Below are positions 12,415 through 24,431 of a stretch of 64,000 bases of DNA, in pieces. The notes below the pieces were generated by a model that had not been told where the DNA came from, searched no databases, and saw nothing but the letters and a program-made list of their open reading frames with translations. This DNA is from Sphagnum compactum. Taxonomy: Eukaryota > Bryophyta > Sphagnopsida > Sphagnales. Position 1 is the first letter of the stretch; each line of letters opens with the position of its first letter. Location: the NCBI GenBank assembly GCA_965153455.1, contig OZ234497.1:10850001-10914000 (forward strand), written 5' to 3'. The position numbers and the translations under genes are program-made.

Positions 12415-13020
12415 ATCATTTTTCCTGGGCAAGGTAGTCCTAAGAGCTTTTTGTTCAAGATGGGTCATGCTAGTGGTGTTGACACTATGAATCGTATGTA
12501 ACCAGGAAGGGATTCAGAAGGAGCATGGTTGATGTTCGACCATTACAAATGTGTACAACATTGGACAACCATGGGTTGCCATGTCTATGATCCTTTTTAT
12601 TGTCAAGTTTTGACCATTTTAATTTGTGACATGTAACCTAAGGATGTGGATTCACAAATGCTAATGTGGAATGCACTTGTTAGGGTCATGAAAGAACATG
12701 GTGTGCAAAATGTCAATTTCAAGGGATTCATGGCAATTTGTGTTCAAGCCAATTTCAACACAATCATAACCTTGTTTGGAAGTGGTGGCCCAAAGCTTCC
12801 AATGGAGAATCAAGAGTGGAAAAGTCTTTATCATTGGGCCCAATCTCTTGATCGACATACAAAGAAACTAATATGTCTTGAATTTCGTGTTCACCACATA
12901 TAGATATGTCATGATTACAAGGATGCCACAACATTAACTTCTGCAAAAGCAAAGTACCAACTCATGTTTAGTGGTTATCATCTGGTATTGTGTCTGAAGA
13001 AAAAATTCATGAAGAAATGA
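12415..13020 (+). pseudogene. Decayed Mutator-like (MULE-type) transposase
   Basis: In one plus frame the remnant reads FKMGHASGVDTMNRM, then HWTTMGCHVYDPFYCQV, CDM-stop-PKDVDSQMLMW, NVNFKGFMAICVQANFN and PMENQEWKSLYHWAQSL. The order (VYD...CDMQ.ED..AQ..LW, then NFKGFMADSAQANW, then a charged LFHW segment) is what I recall of a MULE-type DDE transposase family common in plant genomes, though I could not verify it. Stops interrupt it, including TAA for an expected CAA codon after CDM. Terminal inverted repeats were not identified. Confidence 0.5.
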
Positions 13021-13920
13021 TTGGCTTGCATTTTGGCATTTTCATTATCGTCAATGGGGGGAATATGTCAAAACAGTGAATTCCACTTCCTTCTTTTTTA
13101 ATCCTTTCATCACACACTTTTTTATCCAATATTTTAAATCTCCCATGTCAATCTTTTTTTATGGTGTCTAGATATAACTTGTAAATTCTCTTTTTGCAAA
13201 CCATGGACTTGTAGGATGATGCCAACATGCTAACTTGTAATTTGGCAAAAATTGTGCACCATGCATGGTCAATATATACAATTGACAAAAAATCTATTGA
13301 TTTTTATGATACCACAACTAATTACCTCATTCAAACACTTGTCCAACAATCAAGGTATAAGGATTATTTCATGGGAAGAAGTACAAGACATGGTCCAAAC
13401 AATGATGAACTACGTTCAAATGAACAACAAACCGATCAAGGGATCTTCGCAAGATGCCAGAGGCCCTTAATCACCACAGAATAAATCTTGTCTTTCCCAC
13501 TACCCAAATTCATTAAGTTTTTAGTGAAATGGGACAAAATTGACTAATATGCAAATTGTATGGTTTTGGTCAAAAAAGACTAGTTGATTAAGACATTTTT
13601 AGTGAAATATTTTTAGTCACTTTGGATAGTCACATGTTGCACTAGATAATTTTTAATTTTAAAATTATGACATGGATATATGAGGTCCCAAGTTAATATG
13701 ATGTGGAATAAAATGTCACGTTATCATACAATTTTTTCCATTTTTTCCATCTTTTTTTTTTCCGAATCATGAAGTCATGGATTCTAAATTTTCATGGCAT
13801 GCTATGACAAAATTACATGTCGTGAATTTTTTATTTAATTTTTTTATTTTGTCAAAAAATAATTTTGACACTCACCATGATGTACATGTTTGTACATTGC
13901 ATTTATACAAGATACAATGA
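13021..13920. other. AT-rich intergenic DNA
   Basis: I see no gene. Two overlapping open frames at about 13227-13484 lack a recognisable motif and are probably chance or the decayed tail of the upstream transposon. Confidence 0.4.
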
Positions 13921-13929
13921 TCCAACCAT

Positions 13930-13995
13930 TCATCAAGGTTTAAACCTTAGACCTCATGGAGGCACACCAAGGCCTTAACAACCAAACCATTTCAA
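13930..13995 (-). repeat. tRNA-like SINE head, minus strand
   Basis: Read on the minus strand the segment has an A-box-like TGGTTTGGTTGTTAAGGCC (13971-13989), then CTTGGTGTGCCTCCATGAGG, then a B-box-like AGGTTTAAACCT (13935-13947). The layout matches the other two tRNA-like segments of this window, near 9.4 and 47.8 kb. Confidence 0.45.
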
Positions 13996-15000
13996 GACTT
14001 TACTAACAAAGAAGAAAAAGTTTAAATTTATTATGTTTGGCATGGAATTCTTTAGGAAATTCAAACTTTAACATATGTTTTTTTTTTCAATTTTTTTTCA
14101 ATGCTACAAATGAAAAGATGATTTAAAATTTTATTCAATAATGTATTCAAAAAAATATTATAATTTATAAATGTTAAATGTAAAAAGTTTTTTAAAAAAA
14201 CTTAAAATAACATGTTTACATATTTAAAAAATTGACCTACAATATCTATGAATTCAATTTGAATTTAAGAATGCATTCATTAAGTTTTTAACAATGTTAT
14301 TTCCATTGTATAAAATATGTTCATTTTCGATAACCGGTATTTTATAGTGACTGATTATTGATAGTAACATGTTGTTTTAAACTTGTGGCTAGTAGTTGAT
14401 GTTATTTAAGTTTGAGTTTTCTAACTGTTATACTGGCTGGTAATTGTTTAACTTAAAACAATGTTATGTTTGGTATAATTAGGAGGATTGGAAAATGATG
14501 ATGAACTTTTGAACTTTTGGAACTTTTTTCTTACTTCTTAAATTTTGGAGATCGCCTCTTTGTTTTACTTTTGGTTTATGAACAAGTTCACTTTTGAACT
14601 TTGAGTTTTATTTTCAAATTGATTTAAAAGATTGATTTCAATTCTATCTTTGCATTTGTGAACAAACATCTATGTCTTTGTGTCCTTGACTTTCACAAAA
14701 TACAAATATGAAACAATTCACCTTTTGATGTTATTTAAAAATAGAACTAAAAATCTAAAATAGAAAAACTTCATAATTTAAGAAATTAGAAAAAACCCTT
14801 AACATTTGGTGACCACATAGTGGAACAAAATTACAAACAATCATAATTACACTTTCTGGTTTTTAGCAAATGTTTTATTTGAAATTTTCAAAATTTGGAT
14901 TTGTAATAGTTTAAATAGTTTTCTAATAGTTTTTTGTGCCTTGATGATTTTTTATTTTTGTAGCAACCTGTTGGTGAAAAGAAATAAAATTAACAATTTT
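13996..15000. other. AT-rich DNA before the gypsy element
   Basis: I see no gene. A 'tttggtgaccacatagtgg' phrase near 14810 resembles sequence that often follows a plant gypsy 5' LTR, but no LTR pair was found, so the 5' edge of the element is undefined. Confidence 0.35.
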
Positions 15001-16489
15001 TTTAAATCCAGTATAAACAATGTCAAGAGTGGTCATAAGGGGTCGTCTTAAGAAGGTAATAAGAATTAAAAGTACCACAACAACCCATTCATGAGGCAGT
15101 TTAGTCACAAGAACAATTAGGTTCTCAAGTTGAGGGAATTCAACTAATTAATGATCCTAATAATGAGTCTCAACAATCGGTTACGACATATTTACCTCAA
15201 GTCATCAGATACTAGTAGAGCAAGGAGAAAGAAAGGAACCACGAGTACTTTCAACTAATTGACTTTTTACACCCCAATAATCGCCCCAACAATGGAGGCT
15301 GGACACACAACTAGGTGACAAAAACATCGCACATGTTCGACATGCTAATGATGTAACCTCTACAACACAAAGGTGGCAATCTGCAAGACCCAATTACTAC
15401 ATTCCCAGAGCTATTATAGCATCCCAATCAGCATTGATTATTGGGCACTACACATCTAAATCGATTTTTGTTTTGAATCCAACTGCAATAGATTCAAATT
15501 ATAGCATAATCAACTCTTAAACTGGTTGGAACAACTATGCAACTTGGAACGACGATCTAATTCTCAACAGCATGTAAAATCAGTGAATCCAATCGTAGTA
15601 CATGTTGTTGTCCAGCAAACACAACCTATCATTCAAGATGTTCAGCTGAATCTATTTATTATTGGAACTGTTGAATGACCACCTATTCAGCGAAGTATAC
15701 CAATTACAAACCCATAACCCATTGTTGAAATTGCATTAACACGTGCATATTGTCAACAAATTAAACATGAATTCAAGAATTATACTTTTGTGGATGATAA
15801 ATTGAAACAATTAATGAGAAAAGAACTCAGAACTTCTCTACCACATACCGCAACGAACACACTAATGATATAGGTTGGTGTACTTATGTCACAAATTCGA
15901 TCACAATCAGGTTTGGCTACTCACCAAACACTTGTTAATCAACACTTAGGTTGGCATCAGCTTGTTACACCATTGATAGCGGGACAACCTAGAGGTGTAC
16001 CATATCACCATATCCAATGTGGTATAATACATTTCCACCCTTTGTATCCATGGATCCTAACATGTACTCTATGTATTATTTTGGAATCGAAGGACCTAAT
16101 TTGTTGATTTCTAGAAGAAAGGAGAGATATGCAATTGGTAATACCTAAACAAAACCAATGCCACGTGTTGAACCACTAGAACAGGCTCAGTATCCTATCA
16201 GAATACCAACTTCTGGTTTAGAACAATTAGTTTTAATTCTCAGAGGTGTATCTATCAATAGACAATGGTAGCAACTCTACCCATTAACATACCTATTGCC
16301 AATGGACTATTGTCCATGGTAATGATGTTTATTGCAGCAACCAAGAACGATTAATTCACATCCATAATCGGGTGGAAAACCACTTGGAGGTTTGCCTAAT
16401 GGAAGATCACCAAGAGGAGGAAGATCATTTGATCGAAACCCACTTGGAGGACCGCCGCTTGATCCACCTGTTGGATTTTACAAATGGCT

Positions 16490-17392
16490 GACACTTGACC
16501 TAAAAATGTTCATGCCACCATGGTACTCATCGATTGTAGTTTGAGCTAAACCAACTAGTAAATTGCCATATCAAAAATTCAATATCCAACATACATGAAG
16601 GATACTGATCCTAATGTTCACATTAGAATTTTCAAAAAAATAATCAAAGCTAATGGGGAGACTGTCGAGACTGATATCATCAACCCATTTGGTTTCACTT
16701 TATGAGATAACATTTCGAAGTGGGGCAAAAACTTTGTACAAGATCATCTTAATTGCACTTTTGAATAGTTGGAGCAAGCGTTTTGCAAATGTTTCCGAAC
16801 TGTGAAGAAGAACAAAAACGTTTATATGTAGTTGAAGAACCTCTAATAACAAGTCAATGAATATGTAGAAGTTTATTATGAATGTTTGTTAAAACTTGTT
16901 ACTTTTTTGCAAGTGAAAGCACACTACTAATGTTTTCCTTACTATTATTTTTAGAGTAGGTTTACAACCATACCTTAAACTAGTAACAATAGGTATAGCA
17001 TGAGATACATTTATAAAGCATATAAGGAAGCTAAAGTGATCTATGAAGAAAGTGGAGTGGTCATAGCAAATTACAACACTTTGATAATTCAATTGCAGTC
17101 CAAACTAGTTGCACAACCTATAGTCACTTATACTATTGTTAAACAACAATTTACCTATTCAAACTATGGTAAAACTGGTCATGCCAAAGAAACCAATCAC
17201 AATAGGAAAAAAAAAAACCATGTAGTACTTATTGTTCCCACCAAGGTTGTTGAATCAGTAGTTAAAGTTATTGCACAACTTGTTAAACCAACTAGAGTAT
17301 CATTGAAATATCCTTGTATTATTTATTCTAACTCTGAACACCATGCACTTGATTGTCCTAGATTAAAGACAGAAGTTCAAAACATGTTTTGA
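16490..17392 (+). pseudogene. Gypsy gag remnant with zinc-knuckle relics
   Basis: The segment LEQAFCKCFRTVKKNKNV, then VNEYVEVYYECLLKL and FRVGLQPYLKLV, follows the retrotransposon gag pattern, interrupted by stops near 16830-16860 and frame changes. A cleaner stretch from 17000 holds YSNYGKTGHAKETNH, a CCHC zinc knuckle that has lost two cysteines to tyrosine and one to asparagine or threonine, and a second knuckle-like CIIYSNSEHHALDCPR. It packaged element RNA when active; it is now non-functional. Confidence 0.65.
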
Positions 17393-17939
17393 ACTAAGCC
17401 AACCACTACTACCACTGTACTAGTAAAACCCTTAAAACCTTATAATGTAAGTACTAGTTAATGTTGTTGTTGTTGTCATGACATGTAACCAATTACTAGA
17501 ACAACATGTGTTTAAAGAACATGAACCGGTGAAAGTAATAGGAGCAACGAATTGACAAACCAAAGAATAGATGTGTGATTCTTTTATCCATACTATCAGG
17601 GAGCTACAAGGGAATGATTCAGCATCACAAACACCCGTTGAGTTAAACAGACCACTTCATTCAAATTGGGTCGATTTACCATAATTAATAAGTTAACCAG
17701 TTATTGATAAGTAACTTGTTCAATTAACTACACAAATAACATTACTAGATAAGACTTTGGAGGAGATTCTGAAAAACATCAACACTCAAGTTTTAGAGAC
17801 CAAGTATGTAATCAACTTGGGGCAACTATTGAGGATTGTGCCATACATCAAAATATATATTTTCAAACCAGTTAAGTCTATTCAACCAATGCAACATGAA
17901 CCTATTCAATTTAAACCTGCTTGTGCAGCAGTGGTTATT

Positions 17940-18293
17940 GACCACTAGATAACAATAATTCAAGTTTAGGTTGGTAAGAAATGCATTTATGATGTGCTAA
18001 TTGATGGAGGTTTTGGAGTAAACATCATTACTAAAAATGTAAGGGTACAATTAGGTCTATCAAAGCATAATCCAACGCCTTATAATCTGCGTATGGCAAA
18101 TCAAACCATAGCCAAACCAGTTGGTCTTATTAGGGACTTGAAAATATTTGTTCATGGTACTCCCTATATAATTATATTTACCATTATCAATAGTAATGTT
18201 ATAGATTCTAGTTACTCAATGGTGCTAGGACACCCATGGTTGAGAGATGCTAAAGTATCCCATGATCGGGGAATTAATATTGTTACCATATAA
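17940..18293 (+). pseudogene. Gypsy aspartic protease remnant
   Basis: The open stretch from 17994 begins MLIDGGFGVNII, the retropepsin active-site region (D-[ST]-G class, here DGG), and ends with YSMVLGHPWLRDAKV, the flap-distal LG-PWL motif typical of plant gypsy proteases. About 100 codons remain open. The upstream junction with gag and the downstream junction with RT contain stops. Confidence 0.7.
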
Positions 18294-18829
18294 GGGACAA
18301 GTACAATAAGAACCATATTTGTTACTAAGAAATTTAATGTTCAAACCAAAAGATTAGAAGTCCTAATATGTTATGATTTCCACTATGGAATATCAGATGA
18401 AGAGGAGGATATGATATTTGCCACAAATTAGACATGTTTTCAATAATAACCATAGCAATTTCTACTCATATTTAAATTGATTTCTAAATCAGCATGCATA
18501 CTAGATCTTAGTATAACAAAACCGGTTCCAAAACAACTTGTTGAACCGATATGTGTTTTAGTTATTAACTTAGCTATTCCACCTGACACTATCAAACAGC
18601 ACTTACCTGAGACATTTTTCCATCCAAAAATAGGGGAAATGATCATTGATGAGACGCCTACTTGGGAGTGAATACAAGATCTAACCATAGTTGGTTGGAC
18701 AATCACTGAAGAGGAGTAGCTAACCAAAATCAATTTGGGCACCAAGGAGAATGTGCAACATGTGAAAGTAAACATTACATTTGACTTTTCAAAGATTTTT
18801 TTTTTCGGTTGTCATAGAATAGCGAATTG

Positions 18830-19585
18830 AGCTTTTAAAGCGATTCAAAGATGTATTTGCCTTAACATACAAAGACCTAAATGGTATCCCTCTAGAGATT
18901 GCTCAACATAAGATTGAATTGGATACCATAATACCACCTGCCCATCAAGTAAAATACATGTTGAATCACAATTATGTTGTCATCGTCAAAAAAGACATAA
19001 ACAAGTTACTTGTTATTGGTTTTATTAAATCGATTGAGGAAGCAACCTCACTATCGTCAATACTGGTTGTTCCCAAGAAGAATGGGAAGTTGAGAATCTA
19101 TGTTGATTTCAGGAAGTTCATCTGGCAAAAAAAATAAATCCTTACCTATTGCCTTTTGCAAGTGAAGTTATTAGCATAGTTGCTGGGCATGAGGTTTATA
19201 CCTTTCTAGACAGATTTTCAAGATATCATCAAATTTCAATCGCACCAAAAGATCAACACAAAACCAACTTTGTGACAAATTGTGAGGCTTTTGTGTGGGT
19301 TGTGATGCCATTTGGTGTCAAAAAATGGACTACCCACTCCATAACTAAAGTGTTTCGTGAATACATTGATGTATTCATGAAAATATTTCTTGATGACTTT
19401 ATAGTTTTCGGTGACCTGTCAACTCACCTTAAGAAACTCAGGAAATGTTTTCTTAAGTGTAAAGAGTTTGGTATTAATCTAAACCCAAATAAGTGCGCAT
19501 TCGTGGTATTTTCAAGAACCATCCTAGGTTTCATAATGTCCAAAGAGGGAAAAGTTATGGATCCCAAGAAGGTAAAGCCTTAGAA
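18830..19585 (+). pseudogene. Gypsy reverse transcriptase remnant
   Basis: Residues such as SSILVVPKKNGKLRI-VDFRK (18919-19134), then FLDRFSRYHQI, FVWVVMPFGVKK and IFLDDFIVF, are the ordered RT motifs of a Ty3/gypsy polymerase; the catalytic box reads FLDD, a usual variant of YxDD. A stop and frame change separate the two open parts near 19135-19149, and the PFG-region glycine/leucine positions have drifted. It ends with GFIMSKEGKVMDPKKV, the start of the connection to RNase H. Confidence 0.8.
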
Positions 19586-19739
19586 ACATGCCAATACCTA
19601 CTACCCCCTAGGAAATCTAAGTTTTCAATGGGATAACATAGTTGTACAAGTGCTTTATCAAAAACTTTGCCTCTATTATGTTAACAATCATCAAATTGTT
19701 CAAGAAGCCTAAAGTTTTGAATGGACTACAAAATGCCAA

Positions 19740-20795
19740 AACACTTGGGAGGAGATTAAAAACCAGTATGTACAAGCCCCTATACTAATTAGTCCAAATT
19801 GGGAGCTTGAATTTCATGTTCACATAGATGCATATCAACTAGTAGTAGAAGCCATACTTGCCCAAAACCCCATTGATATGTTTGATCAACCGGATATGTA
19901 TACCTCCACATAGAATAATACTACTATTGAGAGAGAAGCCCTAGCTATGGTCTATGCCTTACGACTGTAAGCAAGATAAAGTGAACAACTTGATTAATTA
20001 CCTTATCAAAATTGGAACAAGCAGATTTTAAATAACAACAAAACCCATAGAATTGTGGAACATTGAATGTTTTCATTTGAATGATTAAATATAATATATG
20101 GTTACACTAATGTGCATTGATTCCCATATTTCAAATTGTAAAAGTAGGTTTTTCAAAATACAAGTAGCTTTTGACATTTACTTTTCACTATGGGCTTTTG
20201 GTTTCAAGTAGGTGAAAATAGAGGTTCTTACAAAAAGGATATAGATTTTTTTTTGATGACTTGCTAAAACATATGTTGATTTTCATTTCCTAACTTATGA
20301 CATATCAATTTCATTAATTTTTCTAACCCAAAAGTAGGTTTGAACAAGTAGTTTTCAATTAGTTTCAAATGTACTTTTTATCTATTTTTAAAAATACATT
20401 TGCTTTCAATTTTTTAAAAATTAGATTATTATAAACTTAATAGAGCAAACTAATGCTACTTGACACATATTTTCACCTAATTTGATGCTACTTTATGGTA
20501 GTTATATGAACAACGCAAGGTTAAAGTAGAGACATTTACTTTTTATGTATATTTTATCTTGCTTTGATCCTTACACAAATTCAAACATTACTTACTAAGT
20601 AACTGATTTGTATTTTATGTTGACCACATGACCCTTGTGTACAAGTTAGTTAATAAGCCATAAGTTTTTGGCAAAATAGCTAGGTGGTTGTTGTTATTTT
20701 TGGAGTACGACTTCAAAATTATCTATAAGCATGGTAGATCCCATTTAATGGCAAATGCATTGAGTAGATTTCCCAACCAAATATAAATAGTTCAT
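19740..20795 (+). pseudogene. Gypsy RNase H remnant split by an insertion
   Basis: The 5' part includes ELEFHVHIDA (the D-A motif) and TTIEREALAMVYAL; the 3' part includes FVFYVDHMTLVY, then GKIARWLLLFLEYDF and HGRSHLMANALSR. The two halves are exact partners once the DNA between two CCTTAC copies (19957-19962 and 20569-20574) is removed, showing the frame ran through before the insertion. Single stops remain on both sides. Confidence 0.75.
19963..20568. mobile_element. 606-bp MITE-like insertion in gypsy RNase H
   Basis: The insert is bounded by a CCTTAC direct repeat (target-site duplication) and has near-terminal inverted repeats AAGCAAGATAAA (19969-19980) and TTTATCTTGCTT (20553-20564). 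It is AT-rich and non-coding. A second copy of the same sequence lies at 52517-53422, confirming a dispersed repeat. The superfamily is not determined: 6 bp is a minimum for the duplication, and no CACTA or hAT terminus is obvious. Confidence 0.8.
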
Positions 20796-20929
20796 GTACC
20801 TATCAGACCACTAAAGCTCACATGTTCACATTATAGCCAAAGTGGTTACAAAATGTTTATGACCATCTATTAGAAAGGATGATGTCAAAACAATTTACTA
20901 CTTCACAAAGACAGTATTTAGCTCATTTG

Positions 20930-23285
20930 AGCTAAGCCATTTGTGTTACAAGATATAATTCTTTACATATTTGGACAAGACAACAAGTTTCGTCATGTTT
21001 TGCAACCATAACAAGTGCCAATAATATTATAGGAACTGCATATTTCCTTGGACATTACTGTGAGGAAGATTCTTGATGTCGATTATTGGTGGCCAATAAT
21101 GAACAAAGATGTTCATGAACTTTGTCAAACATGTGACTTGTCCCAACAAACAGGTAACTTGTTAGCACAAAATATGGCAAAATTTATCATTACTTTATTT
21201 GAAAATCCTTTCTAGAATTGGGGACTTGATTTCATTGAATCCATTAAACTGATGAATTGTTACTCTAGCAACTAATACATTTTACTTGCCACTGGTTATG
21301 CCACCAAGTGGGTGGAGGCGAAAGCTTTGTGCACCAACACAGCTACTGTTATTGCCAAGTTCTTATACGACCCCATTTTCACCCGGTTTGGTTGTCCATT
21401 GATCACATTGTTAATGATCAAGGTACACATTTCATTAATAATGTTATTCATTACTTAATGGATCATTTTATCCTAAGACATACAAACTCTATTGTTTATT
21501 ATCCACAAGGGAATGGACACGCTGAGTCTATTAACAAAGTTTTCAATACATTGCTCACAAAACTGGTGAATGAGAATCAGAATGACTAGGATGAACACAT
21601 GTCCATAATTATATTTACAATTATGAGTTTGCTTGCTACCAGTTAATCTACTTATGACAATTTAACCTTAAATTCAAATTAAAAATAACTATTTTGAGAA
21701 GGTTTAGGGTGTTTGACAAATTGTGGCCTTTTCAAAGCAACTGTTGCTTAATTATGGCCTTTTGAAAGCAATGTTTTTTCATTAAGTCCTTTTTTTAATG
21801 ATTAGTACACCAATACGTGTTTTTGAGTGCCTTCAAAACATTACTAGAAGTTGAGAGTACTTTGAAAAGGTTTATGGTGCTTGATCTTAGTGCTTACTAA
21901 ATTACTAACTCTTTCAAAAGTAGCTTTTGTTTAACTAAGTCCTTCTTTGACTACTTAATAAACTCAGTGTTTTACTTTAGTGCTTCATGTAATATGATGA
22001 AGCACATGGTGTTTGGAAAAGGTCCATTGGGGTTGATCCAAGTGCTTGGTAAACTTTGAAAAGTAGTCCCTACTTAATTGAGTCCTTTTTAAGTGCTTGG
22101 TAATTTGGATGCTTTGGTTGAATGTTTCATGTAGTTCACTAGAAGCACAAAGTGCTTTGAAAAGGTCAATGTGGTTGATACGACTACTTATTAAACTAAA
22201 GACCATTTGAAAAGTAATTGCTAATCAATTAAGTCCTTTTTTTACGTGTTTGGTAATTTGGATGTTTTGTTTGAATGCTCCCTAAACTGAATTGGAAAAC
22301 TGGAAAATGCTTTCAAAAGGTCCCAGGTTATCTGATTTCTCGTTAAACTAAAGACCCTTGGAAACCTAGTTAATTAAGTCCTTTTATGAAAAATATTGAA
22401 GGTTGTTTTGAATGCTTCGTCAATAGGGTGCCTTTTCAAAAACAACATTTGGTAATCTAAGTGTTTTGTTTGTGAATAACATTACTTATGTATGATGTTG
22501 AACTAGAAGCATACATGTGTATATTTTGCAGTGACAAATCTTGACAATTATTGAAGATCTTAAAAGATAAATTTGTTTTGTCTTCAATTTTCCTTCATTT
22601 AAGTACTTAATATGTGTATATAAATTAATATGCTGAATTGTTCTTTTTGGTGTTGATATGGGGTTAATCAACATGGTTGTAGTTGGGCATATGAATCATG
22701 AAATATATTCATGATCAAATTTTGACAGAACATTACAATCAAATGAAGGGCATATTTATATTTTCATGAGCTCTTCATGATGTTAGTGATGCGTACTCAT
22801 AATTTCCCTTTAGTGTCCATTAGCTATTTGGTTCCTAATGGTTTCAATAGTGAAAGAACATGCATACTGTAGGGTCTTGAAACCTACATGATTTCATATG
22901 TCAGCCAAATCCCATCAATTAATTTGCTTGGACCACTAAATTCTTACATCAAAATGTAACATGACTGTGTGGTTATCTTTGGTAGCTAGAGTTTTTCACA
23001 ACATTCAAATTGAGGAATCCAGAAATGACCTTGATGCTCTTATATAACTACTTTTAAGGTTGGAACTAGTTACACCCCCTTTCAACTTGTTTATGGTTTG
23101 CACCCATTGTTACCTACGGAGTACATGTTACCATCCAAACTAGGATAAAATTATGATTTGACACCTATCAAAGTTCTAACTAGTCAACTATTAGAACTAG
23201 AAAAACTCCAAGATAACCAATTAATAACATGAGACCTAGTAGCTTTTAACCAGTGGAACTAGTTGTTATGGTTTCAGAACCATAC
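20930..23285 (+). pseudogene. Gypsy integrase remnant, interrupted
   Basis: Core-domain pieces are WGLDFIESIKLMN (first acidic residue), [24 protein letters not shown] (second Asp) and YYPQGNGHAESINKVFNTLL (the Glu in HAES), giving the D, D, E order of a retroviral-type integrase. A frameshift lies near 21410. The region just before, 20930-21180, should hold the zinc-binding part but is too eroded to confirm. The C-terminal part (TTFKVGTSYTPFQLVYGLHP) resumes near 23050 after about 1.4 kb of foreign sequence. Confidence 0.7.
21620..23035. mobile_element. 1.4-kb insertion in gypsy integrase with ~145-bp internal repeats
   Basis: This DNA interrupts an integrase that otherwise continues from EHMSIIIF to SYITTFKVGTSYTPF. 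Within it five degenerate units of roughly 140-150 bp (about 21700-22430) repeat the words 'gctttgaaaaggt', 'attaagtcctttttta', 'gtgcttggtaatttggatg' and 'tgaatgcttcatgta'. No open reading frame or clean terminal repeat is visible, so the type of insertion is unknown. Confidence 0.6.
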
Positions 23286-23389
23286 ATTGAGACAAAATAT
23301 TAGTTTGGAAACAACAACGCTAGTGGTGAGCGAACGAACATGAGTAGGCAAGGTTGCTTGGGTGAGCAAAAAAGGAATCTTATAACGTA

Positions 23390-23500
23390 TTCCATGCCAC
23401 ATCATGGAATATTCTTAATATATGTTTTTCCATGTGGATATTATTAAGTGATGTGGCAAAATATTCTTTAACAACCTTAAAATATTTTGCCACATCACAT
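23390..23500. repeat. Small palindromes
   Basis: GTGATGTGGCAAAATATT at 23448-23465 is the perfect reverse complement of 23481-23498, with a 15-nt loop. Just upstream, ATTCCATG and CATGGAAT form another small hairpin at about 23388-23409. The two share the 'ccacatca' word. Confidence 0.75.
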
Positions 23501-24320
23501 CCATGGTTTGTTCTGAAATGAACAATGGCTTATTGACTCTGAACATGGATTTGACCAAGAAAGTCATCAACGACAACATCGTGTGAGCATTTGAAAGCAT
23601 TCTTGCTAATTTAACCTAATGCATTTTATCATCCCTTGTGCAAACAATGCTTTAAATGTCTATTGTTCTTCGACAATAATTATAATATTTTTTAAAATGT
23701 TGAAATGGGTGGGAATTGCATACTTGAAAAATATTTGGTAAAAATTAACTTCTTAAAATATATTAAATATTTGACAAACATGTGTTGAAATGGCCAAAGT
23801 ATTATACATAAATAAACATAAGTCTACAATGATTGAAAAGTTACAAAGTGGAGAACATATCGAATGGGCAAAAAATAGTATCTAAACTTACTACATAATC
23901 CCACTAGCTACAAAGAGGTTTATGAATGAGATTCTGATGTACTATCATAAGAGTTCAAAAACTTTGGAGCACTTCAACAAACGTTGAACTTCATCCCAAC
24001 TCCATGTGTAGTGATGAATGAATTCTTCTATGAACCCTCAAAACATGATCATCTATAGGATGTGATACACATGTTTACAATGCACATACACCCACGAACA
24101 CCCAAATAACTATTAACATTTTGACAAATTAAACACATGAACATCCAAGGAAATTTCCAATAGTCACATCGTATCTTTGGTCATCTAAAAGAATACTGTA
24201 AATTCATCCATACCCAGGTGAGAGGACATTAATAGGGGGGAAAACAATGCATTGGGTAAATAAGATGGCAACCTCCCAATTGTTGGTGTGTTGCTATGTT
24301 ATTTTGAAGCCAGAAGGTCG
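23501..24320. other. AT-rich intergenic DNA
   Basis: No gene or recognisable repeat is seen between the gypsy element and the 53-bp tandem duplication. Confidence 0.4.
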
Positions 24321-24323
24321 TTT

Positions 24324-24431
24324 CACCTTCTTGCCACCATGAGTTGTGGGCCAACAACTTGCATCGACTGGCCACACACCTTCTTGCCACCATGAGTTGT
24401 GGGCCAACAACTTGCATCGACTGGCCACACA
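24324..24431. repeat. Perfect 53-bp tandem duplication
   Basis: The unit starting CACCTTCTTGCCACCATGAG and ending CATCGACTGGCCACA occurs twice head to tail with a 53-bp offset (24324 and 24377). The copies are identical, so the duplication is recent. Confidence 0.9.

Larger units (their letters stand above)
15000..23300 (+). mobile_element. Decayed Ty3/gypsy retrotransposon with nested insertions
   Basis: Gag, protease, reverse transcriptase, RNase H and integrase remnants occur in that order on the plus strand, the gypsy order (integrase after RNase H). All frames are broken by stops and frameshifts. RNase H is split by a 606-bp insertion and integrase by about 1.4 kb. Protein-level features are listed separately. 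I could not find an LTR pair, so the outer limits are approximate: the 5' limit is a guess within weakly coding sequence and the 3' limit is the last integrase-like residues near 23280. Confidence 0.8.
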
